Source: Ardenticatenaceae bacterium
GTDB taxonomy: Bacteria > Chloroflexota > Anaerolineae > Promineifilales > Promineifilaceae
Assembly (NCBI GenBank): GCA_020634415.1
Contig: JACKBT010000002.1
Coordinates: 124,001 to 188,000, forward strand
Length of the DNA stretch: 64,000 nt
Reading direction: 5' to 3'
Below, piece after piece: positions 7,234-15,634 of the stretch. Below the pieces are notes generated by a model. That model searched no databases. It was not told the origin of the DNA and was given only the letters and a program-made list of their open reading frames with translations. Position numbers and translations under genes: made by a program. Position 1 is the stretch's first letter; every line of letters begins with the position of its first letter.

Positions 7234-9782
7234 TGACTGAAGAGAGAAGCGAAGAGCGAAGAGCGAAGAGCGAGGAGCGAGAGACCAGTGAAGGATCGCG
7301 CTCTTCACCCATCTCCCCTCGCCTTTCATCATCCCTTTCTTCCGAAACTTTACATAAATACCATGTAACGGCCACCATCCTCGTCCTGGCCGTTATCCCC
7401 ATCCTCTACCTGCTCACACTGGCACAGACGCTGGTGCTGGGCGACCCCACCGAATATACCTTTGTCGCCAATATTTTGGGCATTGCCCACCCGCCCGGTT
7501 ATGCCTTTTTCACCGTTTTGGGCAAGCTGTGGCAAACCATCGTGCCGCTTGGCCCCATCCCCTGGCGAATGCACCTGCTATCGGCGGCAGCAGCCACGCT
7601 CGCGGCCCTGTTTGTCTATGGCACAATCCGCACCCTCACCCAGGCTTCCCTGCAAGATTACCCTGGTTTAGGGCGAGCCAGCGCCATCTTTGCCGCCCTC
7701 ACCGTAGCCACCGCCACCAACCATTGGCAGCACGCCATCCACACCAACCCACACATGCTGACGGCCGCTTTTTTGGCCGCGAATTTATATTTTTTAACCA
7801 GGTGGTCAATTGAAGAGCGGAGGGAGAAAGGCGAAGGGCGCGAGGGGCAATATCACCCCTCGCCTCTCACCTCTCGCCCCTTACCCCTCTACGCCTTCTG
7901 CCTCTCGGCTGGCCTGGGTGTTACCCACCACCCGCTGACGGTGATGGCTTTTCCGGCTTATGCGCTGTTTGTGGTGTGGCAACGGCCGTCTATCCTGCGT
8001 GAATGGCGCACGTTGCTCAAAATGGTAGCCTTTGCCCTGCTCGGCCTCAGCGTCTGGCTCTACTTCCCCCTCCGCAGCCCCATGCAGCCCGCCTTCGGCC
8101 CCAGCACCATGAACACCCTCAACGGCTTCCTCGACCACGTGCTGGCACGCGGCCTCAGCGAAAGCCTGCCCTATTACTCATTGGCCGATCAGCCCAACCG
8201 TGCCCTCGTCTTCTGGTCACTCCTGCGCCTGCAATTCTCCCTGCCCGTCATCTTCCTCGCCGTTTGGGGGCTGTTCTGGCTGTTCATGCGCCACCACTTT
8301 CTATTCAATCCGTACCCCCGCCGCTCCTCTGCCCCACTGCCCCTGCTCTACCTGCTGGCTTTTCTAGGCAACTACGCCTTCGTCATCAGCCTCAAAGCGC
8401 AAGACACCATGGCCTATCTCATCGGGCCGTTTTTGGTGATTGGGCTGCTGGCGGGGTTTGGGCTGTATGGGCTGCTGGTGGCTTCTGTCTGGCGTTTTCA
8501 GTTGAACCGGCAGATGATTTTGCTGCTGGTGAGCGGCATTTTTCTGCTGGGGCCAGGGCTGCAAGTGGCGCGGAATGCGCCGCGCCTTTCTCTACGCCAT
8601 TACAGCGAGGGGGATGATTACGTTGATGCCGTTTTCACCCAATTCCAAAACCGTACCGACAGCCCTGTGCTGCTCAACGACTGGGAGCATATGACCCCCC
8701 TTTGGTACACGCGCTTTGTAGAAGGGCGTTGGCCGGAGGCTGCTAATGTGCGCCCCGAATTTGTCTCGGCCGCATTTCCCTGGGTGGAAAGTGTGTTCGC
8801 TTATCTGCCCGGTGGGCCGGTTTATTTGAGCAATTACCGGCGCGAGTTGACGGAGGTGGGTGAGGATGGCTTTAGATTACGGCCGTTTGGCCCCTTCTAT
8901 CAAGTAGTAGAGCCAGGTGATACATCCGTGCCACCTGAATTAACCCCAACTTCCGCCACTGGCGGCGATATCGAGATCATCGGCTACTTACTGCCCCAAA
9001 CCCAAGTCAAGGCTGGCGATTATGTGCCGCTTACTTTGGCGCTGCGAACGATGGGGGGAACGGCCGATTACTACGTCCCCGTCCTCCAAGTAGGCAGCAT
9101 CAGCTACCCCTTCACCACCGACAGCCACCTCATCACCCCCAAATGGAAACCAGGCGAAGTCATCATCGAGCGTTTTGACTTTGCCCTGCCTCACGATTTA
9201 CTCACCGGCACGTATCCCCTGGTCGTTAACCTGAAAAACCTAAGTGCAGATGAAGAATTTCCCCTGAATTTGTCATTGGGCACATTGGCCGTGACCGGCG
9301 AAGAGTTCCCCCTGTCCACCGACCACCTATTGGCAAACTTCCGGCAGCGGGTGGGCTTGGTAAGTGCGCGTGTGCGCGGCGGCGACCACACCGCGGCCGC
9401 CCCCTGGCCTACTCCCATCACCGCCCACCCCGGCGACACCCTCAACATCGTTTTGCAATGGCAAAGCTTGGCCGCCGCCGAAGAAAGTTACACCGTTTTC
9501 GTCCATCTCATTGATTTGGGCAATCGGCCTGTGATTGACAATCTCGACTACACGCCGCTGGGCGGGGCCTTTCCCACCCATCTGTGGATTCCCAAATGGC
9601 TGCCCGGCCAGCGCGTCCGCGACCCCTACCGAATGCAGCTTCCGCCCGACCTGCCCCCCGGCACGTATCAGATTGAAGTCGGCCTCTACGAAATGGTCAG
9701 CAAACGCCGCCTGCATATTGCTGATGCTGAAGGCAACCTTGCCGGCGACCGCTACATCTTGGGGCAGGTGATTGTGGAGTAA
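7233..9782 (+). CDS. DUF2723 multi-pass membrane protein, glycosyltransferase-like
   Basis: The 849-residue protein has about ten transmembrane helices in its first 450 residues and a large extracytoplasmic C-terminal part with beta-rich domains. The DUF2723 signature is present: G-D-P-T-E-Y followed by H-P-P-G-Y near residues 75-90, as in lipid-linked sugar O-mannosyltransferase-like enzymes. The ATG at 7233 overlaps the previous stop; an in-frame GTG lies one codon earlier. The first 45 residues and about 192-212 are encoded by low-complexity word repeats (G-A-A-G-A-G-C-G-type) that look inserted into the frame, and they are charged and probably disordered. Likely role: modification of envelope glycans or proteins together with the upstream enzymes. 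Confidence 0.8.
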   Translation: MTEERSEERRAKSEERETSEGSRSSPISPRLSSSLSSETLHKYHVTATILVLAVIPILYLLTLAQTLVLGDPTEYTFVANILGIAHPPGYAFFTVLGKLWQTIVPLGPIPWRMHLLSAAAATLAALFVYGTIRTLTQASLQDYPGLGRASAIFAALTVATATNHWQHAIHTNPHMLTAAFLAANLYFLTRWSIEERREKGEGREGQYHPSPLTSRPLPLYAFCLSAGLGVTHHPLTVMAFPAYALFVVWQRPSILREWRTLLKMVAFALLGLSVWLYFPLRSPMQPAFGPSTMNTLNGFLDHVLARGLSESLPYYSLADQPNRALVFWSLLRLQFSLPVIFLAVWGLFWLFMRHHFLFNPYPRRSSAPLPLLYLLAFLGNYAFVISLKAQDTMAYLIGPFLVIGLLAGFGLYGLLVASVWRFQLNRQMILLLVSGIFLLGPGLQVARNAPRLSLRHYSEGDDYVDAVFTQFQNRTDSPVLLNDWEHMTPLWYTRFVEGRWPEAANVRPEFVSAAFPWVESVFAYLPGGPVYLSNYRRELTEVGEDGFRLRPFGPFYQVVEPGDTSVPPELTPTSATGGDIEIIGYLLPQTQVKAGDYVPLTLALRTMGGTADYYVPVLQVGSISYPFTTDSHLITPKWKPGEVIIERFDFALPHDLLTGTYPLVVNLKNLSADEEFPLNLSLGTLAVTGEEFPLSTDHLLANFRQRVGLVSARVRGGDHTAAAPWPTPITAHPGDTLNIVLQWQSLAAAEESYTVFVHLIDLGNRPVIDNLDYTPLGGAFPTHLWIPKWLPGQRVRDPYRMQLPPDLPPGTYQIEVGLYEMVSKRRLHIADAEGNLAGDRYILGQVIVE

Positions 9783-9851
9783 CCATTGGCCCTGGCGTTT
9801 GCTGCTTCTGGTATAATGGCCTCAAATTTGTTGCGAGAGGATAATAAAACA

Positions 9852-10076
9852 ATGAATTACAAAGACATCATCACTATCGAGCCAGGCAAGCGCGGGGGAA
9901 AGCCTTGTATTCGAGGAATGCGCATTACGGTTTATGATGTTTTGAGCTACCTTGCGTCGGGGATGAGTTATGAAGAAGTATTGGTAGATTTTCCCTATCT
10001 AACAATGGAAGACATTATGGCCTGTCTGAGTTATGCGGCTGATCGTTCGCAGCACATGATCATGGTTCCTGCATGA
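9852..10076 (+). CDS. DUF433 family protein, probable antitoxin
   Basis: The 74-residue protein matches the DUF433 pattern: a start like I-T-I-E-P-G-K-R-G-G-K-P-C-I-R-G, then R-I-T-V-Y-D-V-L and a helix with Y-E-E-V-L-V-D-F-P-Y-L-T. These small winged-helix-like proteins are commonly encoded just before DUF5615 PIN-like toxins. The ATG at 9852 follows G-A-G-A-G-G. Its stop overlaps the toxin start by ATGA, showing translational coupling. Confidence 0.8.
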   Translation: MNYKDIITIEPGKRGGKPCIRGMRITVYDVLSYLASGMSYEEVLVDFPYLTMEDIMACLSYAADRSQHMIMVPA

Positions 10077-10405
10077 AACTGCTTCTCGACCAAAATTTAT
10101 CGCCTCGCCTTGCCCAACAATTGGCAGATTTATATCCCGGCTCAGTACATGTATCGGCCGTCGGTCTTGACAAGGCGACAGATAGAGATGTCTGGCAATA
10201 TGCTCACCAAAACGAGTTGGTCATTGTCAGTAAGGATGCCGATTTTAACGAATAGAGCCTGGTTTGGGGAACTCCGCCTAAAGTGGTATGGATTAGACGG
10301 GGCAATTGTTCAACCAAAATGATTGAGTCTCTTTTGCGTAATCATTTTGAAGCCATTCACGCTCTGTCTGAAGATGATGAAGTGGGCACGTTAGTGATCG
10401 TTTGA
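10073..10405 (+). pseudogene. DUF5615 PIN-like toxin gene interrupted by an in-frame amber codon
   Basis: The first 60 codons encode M-K-L-L-L-D-Q-N-L-S-P-R-L and end at S-K-D-A-D-F-N-E, the core of the DUF5615 PIN-like nuclease fold with acidic residues of the active site. TAG follows at 10253-10255. The same frame then continues S-L-V-W-G-T-P-P-K-V-V-W-I-R-R-G-N-C-S-T for 49 codons to TGA at 10403. That is the expected C-terminal half, so one base change (probably TTG to TAG) stopped the toxin while its antitoxin remained intact. The DUF433 gene overlaps its start. Loss of toxin with kept antitoxin is a common decay route. Confidence 0.85.
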
Positions 10406-10409
10406 TCCT

Positions 10410-10577
10410 ATGTATCGCTTAAAATTGGGGCTATCGTTAACTGTGCTTGTGCTTTTAGGGGCAGCATGTACGGCCGTTTCCCAAGAAGTGATGTCTGTAA
10501 CCCGTGTAACGGTTACTGGGGCGGAAATTGTGGTGGAACGGCCGTTAACCAATCCACTACGCATCATAGCCCACTAG
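10410..10577 (+). pseudogene. Lipoprotein signal-peptide stub, remnant of a truncated lipoprotein gene
   Basis: A 55-codon frame starts 4 bp after the toxin remnant and encodes a lipoprotein signal peptide with a lipobox L-G-A-A-C (Cys20). The mature part of 36 residues contains V-T-R-V-T-V-T, a pattern seen after the lipobox of Chloroflexota solute-binding proteins such as the one at 26740-28809. It stops at TAG where C-rich sequence begins, 9 bp before the end of the convergent kinase gene. I read it as the 5' relic of a longer lipoprotein gene; a genuine tiny lipoprotein is possible. Two palindrome copies lie within it. Confidence 0.5.
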
Positions 10578-10585
10578 CCCCCCCC

Positions 10586-12090
10586 TCAACCCCCCTCTGC
10601 GGCTACTACAAAACAAAACACACTCCCGCGTCCCAACCCTTCCGACTCTACCCAAATACGACCGCCATGCGATTCAATAATCCGCTGCGCCAGGGCCAGA
10701 CCAATGCCGGTTCCCTCCGCTTGTGGCTGTAACTGCTCAAACAGATCAAAGACTCTCGCCTGGTACTTTGGCTCAATGCCTATGCCATTGTCTTTTACAT
10801 AATAAACCGTCTCATCGGCCGTTTGCCGCACCCCAATCTCAATAAACGGCCGTTCCTGTTCCCCCATATACTTCACCGCATTCTCCACCAAATTTTGCAT
10901 CACCTGCAACAAACGCCCCCGATCCCCATAAATCGGTGGCAAAGCGGGCAGCACATCCACCTGCACACCCCCTTCCTGAATACGCCCCGCCACCGCCAAA
11001 ACAGCCTCATGCGCCAAATCTCCAAAAGCTAACCGCTGCTTCTGGTTAACCATCTGCCCCATGCGCGACAGATGCAGCAAATCCTCCAACAACTGCTGCA
11101 TCCTCTCCACCGCATCATGCAGATACTTCATATCAGCCTGCGCACGTTCCACATTACCAGCCAAAATATCTTGCGCCAAAAAAGCCAAAAAACCCTTAAT
11201 CGTAATCAGCGGGCTGCGTAAATCATGCGACACTGTATAGGTAAAACGTTCCAGTTCCACATTTTTGGCTCCCAACTCAGCAATAAGCTGCTCCCGTTCC
11301 GCCTCCATCAACTGCCGCTCGGCAATTTCCTGCTCCAAAGTAACATTTTTCAACTGATAGATTTGGGCTTCTTTTTCGGCCGTTATCATGCGATGCTGCA
11401 GCTCCAAATTGTGCAGCCGCCGCTCAGTCTCCTCATTAAACACAGCCTCTTTAATAGCATGAAACTGCTCATAATGCGTGAGTGCCCGTTCAAACTTTCC
11501 TTCAGCTTTATACAGCGCCGCCAACTCTTGGTGACATTCAAATTGGAACCCTTTTTGCTCACTTTCCTCAGCAATTGCCAAAGCCTGAGAGAGAGAATCA
11601 TGCGCTGGCTGAAACTGCTGGAGGCGGCAGTAGGCCTTGCCCAAATGCAGCAAAACCGTCACCTGCACATATTTATTTTCCACACTCTCAATAAGCGTCA
11701 AGGCACTATGAAAATGGGTCAGCGCCTCCTGATGTTGGCCCAGCGCCATATAAGTATTGCCAATATTTTTCAACGCCTCCGCTTCGTGGCTCTGATTGAC
11801 AAGCTGGCGGGACATTGCCAGACAGCGAAACCCATATTCTAAAGAAGCATCATACTGCTCTACGTCCCGATAACTCATGCACAAATTCATCAAGGCCACC
11901 GCTTTCCCATCCTCATAAGCAGCCTCCTCGCAAACTTGCAGACTTTGCCGAAAATAAACCAGAGCCTTTTCATGATCATGCAGCCAGACATAGACAATGG
12001 CTATTCCATTCAAGGCTTTCGCTTCGCCAACCTGGTCGCCAGTATCCTGTGCAATTTTTAGGGCCTTTATCTGGTAACTCAACGTTCGCT
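10586..12090 (-). pseudogene. TPR-containing sensor histidine kinase, 3' part (split by IS)
   Basis: This part encodes roughly 500 residues: several tetratricopeptide repeats (A-x-x-x-x-I-A-x-x-Y type), a coiled coil rich in Glu/Gln, then a histidine kinase core. The H-box is Y-T-V-S-H-D-L-R-S-P-L-I, the N-box L-V-E-N-A-V-K-Y, G1 V-K-D-N-G-I-G-I and G2 G-T-G-I-G-L-A. No membrane segment is seen, so it was a cytosolic sensor, probably reading a protein partner through its TPRs. An IS1634-like element inserted at 12090. Removing the element and one copy of the flanking GCT rejoins it in frame with 13982-14384 to give 634 residues. Confidence 0.85.
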
Positions 12091-13981
12091 CAAATTGAGC
12101 GGTAAATAGTAAAATTGGCGGCATGGACACACCAGAAGTAACAATCAGTGTAGAACGACTGGATGACATGCCGCTCCTTTTCGGATTTATGGAAAAAATG
12201 GGCATTCAAACAGCCATAGATACCGTCATCAAGCCGCATGGCAATTGGCAAGGATTGAGTATGGGCTGGGTGGTAACCATCTGGCTCATCCATATTGCTT
12301 CGGTCTATAACCATCGGATGGATCGGGTGCAAGCGTGGGTAGCCACCCATCTCGCCTCTTTGAGACAGTTGACGGGGCAAGATGTAACCGAACTGGATTT
12401 CACCGATGACCGGCTGGCTGTTTGCCTGCGCGAACTACATAAGGCCAGCCATTGGCAGGGGATTGAAGCGCTCTTGGGGAATCGGCTGCTGCGGGTGTAT
12501 AAGTTGCGGGCTGAAACGGTGCGCCTGGATGCCACTGTGGGCGGGGTGTACCATGACCCAGACCATCATGTCTTATTTCAGGTGGGCAAGAACAAACAAG
12601 GTGGATATGAGACCCAATTCAAACTGATGTTGGCCAGCCTGGATCCTTTAGGGTTGTTATTAGCCCTTGATGTGGCTGCCGGTAATCGCGCCGATGACCC
12701 GATGTATCTCCCTTGTTATCAGCGGGTGAAAGCGATGTTGGCCAGGGATGAGTTGCTCATTGTTGGCGACAGCAAAATGAGCGCCATCCAGAGCCGCACG
12801 GCCATTGCCGCCGGTAACGATTACTACCTGACCCCGCTGCCTGATGCAAAGAGTGAGCCCGAATTGCTAGACCAATTGCTGGCCGAGTTTCAGGCCGGTG
12901 AGGAGGAGTTAACCGCCGTCTTTCTACCCCAGGACCTACCGGAGGCTGGCCGCGAACCAGACCCGGCTTTGGCCATTGCCCAAGGATTCGAGGTGAGCCG
13001 CAAACAGACAAGACGAGTGGTGGGGAAAAAGGTCAGTTGGACGGAACGCTGTTTGCTGGTGCGTTCTTGCAGCTACCAGCAGACGATGCAGGCTGGTTTA
13101 GAACGACGCTTGGCCAAAGCCGAAGCCGCCTGGCACCAATTGACCCAGGCTCCAGGGCGAGGCAAACGTCAAATCAGCGATGAAGCCAGCCTGCAAGCAG
13201 CCATCGCCCAGATTGAGAAAAAGTACAAAGTGGCTGGCCTGTTCCACCTGTCTTATACCCAGGAAGTGACCGAGCGCCAAGTGCGCGGCTACAAGGGTCA
13301 GCCAGGTCGTATAGAGCGTGACGTTCGCTTTCAACTTCAGGTTGAACGGAATGAGAAAGCGATTGCGTGGGCCATGTTCAAAGCCGGTTGGCGCATTTAC
13401 CTTAGCAACGCTCCACAAGAACGATTGTCGCTCACCGAAGCTGTCTTAGCCTATCGAGACCAGTACATCGAAGAGAACATCTTCCGCCGGCTCAAGGGCA
13501 AGATGCTTTCTATCACCCCGCTCTACGTCCAGCGGGACGACCACGCCCAGGGGCTGTTTCATCTGCTTTCCCTGGCAGCACGCCTGCTGGCTTTGGGCGA
13601 TTACACCGCCCGCCAGGCGCTGGCTGAAAACAAAGAGGAACTCGCCGGTATTTATCCCGGTAATCCCAAACGCGCCACAGCCCGACCGACCATGGAGCGC
13701 ATGTTGGAGGTCTTTGATAACATCCATCTCACTGTTATCTACCTGGCCGAACAGACGATTTGCCAGGCGACGCCCTTGACGGCTGTTCAGGAACGCATCT
13801 TGTCCTTACTGGGCCTGCCCACCTCCTTATACACCGACTGGACGACAATTGCCTAAGCTCTTGCCCAGGGTGAAGTGCGTCTGTTGACGGTATTCGATTG
13901 GTAACGTGCTCTTTTTCTTGGTTACATCCTTTGGTGAGTGGACGGCTTGTTTCGCTTTCCTGACTATGTAACCTCAATTTG
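12091..13981 (+). mobile_element. IS1634-like insertion sequence, 1891 bp
   Basis: The ends carry a perfect 9-bp inverted repeat, CAAATTGAG at 12091-12099 and CTCAATTTG at 13973-13981. Imperfect similarity extends further inward on both sides around T-A-A/C-A-T-A-G-T. GCT flanks both ends (12088-12090 and 13982-13984). Deleting the element plus one GCT restores a kinase gene of exactly 635 codons including stop. It holds one transposase gene and a 120-bp right-hand noncoding end. It contains no CGGCCG palindrome, unlike the host DNA. A 3-bp duplication is shorter than usual for this family, so part of a longer duplication may have diverged. Confidence 0.88.
12123..13856 (+). CDS. IS1634-family DDE transposase
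   Basis: The 577-residue protein has the layout of IS1634/IS4-like transposases. An N-terminal DUF4277-like part ends near H-R-M-D-R-V. The catalytic core has a first Asp in R-L-D-A-T-V-G-G, a second in I-V-G-D-S-K-M, and a late Glu in Q-Y-I-E-E-N-I-F-R-R-L-K-G, with the typical A-R-L-L-A-L end. It appears full length with no internal stop, so it may be active. The ATG lies 32 bp inside the left end with no clear ribosome site, which may keep expression low. It is transcribed opposite to the kinase it disrupts. Confidence 0.9.
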   Translation: MDTPEVTISVERLDDMPLLFGFMEKMGIQTAIDTVIKPHGNWQGLSMGWVVTIWLIHIASVYNHRMDRVQAWVATHLASLRQLTGQDVTELDFTDDRLAVCLRELHKASHWQGIEALLGNRLLRVYKLRAETVRLDATVGGVYHDPDHHVLFQVGKNKQGGYETQFKLMLASLDPLGLLLALDVAAGNRADDPMYLPCYQRVKAMLARDELLIVGDSKMSAIQSRTAIAAGNDYYLTPLPDAKSEPELLDQLLAEFQAGEEELTAVFLPQDLPEAGREPDPALAIAQGFEVSRKQTRRVVGKKVSWTERCLLVRSCSYQQTMQAGLERRLAKAEAAWHQLTQAPGRGKRQISDEASLQAAIAQIEKKYKVAGLFHLSYTQEVTERQVRGYKGQPGRIERDVRFQLQVERNEKAIAWAMFKAGWRIYLSNAPQERLSLTEAVLAYRDQYIEENIFRRLKGKMLSITPLYVQRDDHAQGLFHLLSLAARLLALGDYTARQALAENKEELAGIYPGNPKRATARPTMERMLEVFDNIHLTVIYLAEQTICQATPLTAVQERILSLLGLPTSLYTDWTTIA

Positions 13982-14384
13982 GCTTTTGCTCTCTCATTTG
14001 AGCGAACGCCCTGTGGTAAGGCAGGGCTTCGGCATAATTGCCCAGGCGCAGATAAGTCATGCCCACCATCGTCAGGGTGACAGGCAGCCGATCCAGATAG
14101 TTTAGCTCCTCAAAAAGGGCTACTGCTTCTAGCAGTTGGGGCAAAGCCAGGGCGTAGTTGGCCTTGTAATGATTGAAGTAGCCAACCAGGGCCAGGCTGT
14201 CGGCCAGCCCTTTGCGATAGTGGCTCTCACGCGCCAGACTGTAGGCTTGCTCACACAGCCGAAGGCCATAGGGTCTGTCACGCTCTCGTAGTTCCCAGGC
14301 CAGATGGTTGAGCAGATCGATTTTTTGAGAGAGGTCTGTCACTGATGACAGCAGATTGTCGAGTTCATCCATTTTGTGGGCCAT
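13982..14384 (-). pseudogene. TPR-containing sensor histidine kinase, 5' part (split by IS)
   Basis: This fragment encodes the first 134 residues of the disrupted kinase. It opens M-A-H-K-M-D-E-L-D and contains about three tetratricopeptide repeats (L-G-N-Y-A-E-A-L-P-Y type). The ATG at 14384 is chosen because G-G-A-G-G-A stands 4 bases upstream on the coding strand; a longer frame begins at 14438. Read-through from this side ends at a stop just inside the IS (13974), leaving a TPR-only protein if it is still expressed. Confidence 0.8.
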
Positions 14385-14450
14385 TTGTTCCTCCAAACAA
14401 GCAGGCATCATAACGACAATGGGTAAACTGTAGTGCAAGTGCTTAGTAAC

Positions 14451-14529
14451 CGTTCGTAAACAAGTTAGCAGTTTTCAGATTGGGCCAATCTTGAAGATTG
14501 GCCCAATCTCCGCTAAGTTGATTTTGAAC
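14451..14529 (+). repeat. Hairpin repeat element, copy A (of three)
   Basis: The element carries the 15-bp palindrome AGATTGGGCCAATCT, then TGA, then a near copy of the same palindrome, between flanks GTTCGTAAACAAGTTAGC and GATTTTGAAC. Related copies lie at 17441-17510 (inverted) and 18831-18907. It sits between the kinase remnant and the oxidoreductase gene. It resembles REP or MITE-type elements; no coding capacity. Confidence 0.8.
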
Positions 14530-14535
14530 ATTCAC

Positions 14536-15633
14536 TTAATTTGCCATCACTTCACGCCAGGTAACGGCGTTGTTGCGGGCCTCTACCGTGCCTACTTGTT
14601 TGGGCGTTTGGCCGGTGATGGCGCGGACGATGCGGATGACATCATCGTGGCTGGTGGAGATGAAGTGGCGCACGCGGTGTTGGGTTCCGCCAACGGCCGT
14701 TCCCGCCACAAATATCCCCGGCACCGTCGTCTCCATCGTCTCAGGATTATGCACAGGGGCATCCGAACAATACTCCCGATCCTCCAACTGCACCCCCGCC
14801 TGCGCCAACAGCGACATATCAGCCACAAAGCCAGTCGCCAGCAGCACAAAATCGGCCTCAACTTTGGTAATGTGCCCATTTGGCGACAAATCCTCTTTGG
14901 TCGAAGCCAGCACCACCTGCGTCGGCGTAATCTCCATCGGCACAGTCGAGGGATAATAGGTAATCTCGCCCCGCTCAATACGATCCTTCAAATCGTCCCG
15001 CATGTGGGGCTTAATGCGGTCGGGGTCAAACCAGGGGCGACGATAACTGAGAGAGACATGCACCCCAGCCCGCCAGCAGCGCAGAGCCGCCTCCGCCGCC
15101 GAATTTTTGCCGCCCACAATCAGCAGTTTAGTGCGGAAATAACGATGGGGATCGGGGAAGTAATGGCTGACATGGGGCAGCTCTTCGCCAGGAATATGGA
15201 GCAAACGTGGCCGAGCCATGCCGCCGGTGGCAAAAATCACGTAATCACACTGGTAATGGCGCGGGCCGGTGCGTGTTTGGGTGGTGATGTGGAAACCGGG
15301 GGTAGTGGGGGCAACGGCCGTTACCGGCTCATACACCCGCACATCCACAGCGAACATCTCCACCACCAGCCGCAAATAGGCCAGATACTCCTCACCCGTA
15401 ACCGGCTGTTGATCCACACTGTGCACCGGCACACCCGCAATCGCCACATGCTCTGGCGTGCTAAAAAAGCGCGTGTGGGGCGGCCAATGGGTAAACGCAT
15501 CCCCCACCTGCTGTGCTTCAAAAATAATGTTGGGTACGCCCTGTCGCTGTAGGGCAATGGCACACTCAAGGCCAATAGGGCCAGCACCAATGATGGCAAC
15601 GGCCGTTTTCTCCACCTGTTTCTCTAAACTCAT
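14536..15633 (-). CDS. FAD/NAD(P)-dependent oxidoreductase, YpdA/thioredoxin-reductase-like
   Basis: The protein has 365 residues. The N-terminal FAD motif is I-I-G-A-G-P-I-G-L-E, the second nucleotide motif is I-V-G-G-K-N-S-A-A-E-A-A, and the C-terminal F-V-A-G-T-A-V-G-G resembles the flavin-contacting end of YpdA-type proteins. YpdA reduces bacillithiol disulfide in Firmicutes; whether this lineage has bacillithiol is unknown, so the substrate remains open. No CxxC redox pair of classical thioredoxin reductase is visible. The ATG at 15633 is preferred: it comes one base after the stop of the upstream kinase gene and has G-A-G-G nine bases before it. A two-gene operon with the kinase is likely. 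Confidence 0.75.
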   Translation of the reverse strand: MSLEKQVEKTAVAIIGAGPIGLECAIALQRQGVPNIIFEAQQVGDAFTHWPPHTRFFSTPEHVAIAGVPVHSVDQQPVTGEEYLAYLRLVVEMFAVDVRVYEPVTAVAPTTPGFHITTQTRTGPRHYQCDYVIFATGGMARPRLLHIPGEELPHVSHYFPDPHRYFRTKLLIVGGKNSAAEAALRCWRAGVHVSLSYRRPWFDPDRIKPHMRDDLKDRIERGEITYYPSTVPMEITPTQVVLASTKEDLSPNGHITKVEADFVLLATGFVADMSLLAQAGVQLEDREYCSDAPVHNPETMETTVPGIFVAGTAVGGTQHRVRHFISTSHDDVIRIVRAITGQTPKQVGTVEARNNAVTWREVMAN

Positions 15634-15634
15634 G

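Noticed and set aside
12082..14005. CGTTCGCTCAAAT near 12083 and its complement near 13996 as the IS ends
   Set aside because: Using these as ends does not restore the kinase frame and leaves no target duplication. The inner pair CAAATTGAG/CTCAATTTG with flanking GCT restores it exactly.
14491..15552. A 353-codon plus-strand frame opposite the oxidoreductase gene
   Set aside because: Its product is rich in His, Arg and Gly with no family features, while the opposite strand encodes a clear FAD enzyme. Long antisense frames arise from the base composition.
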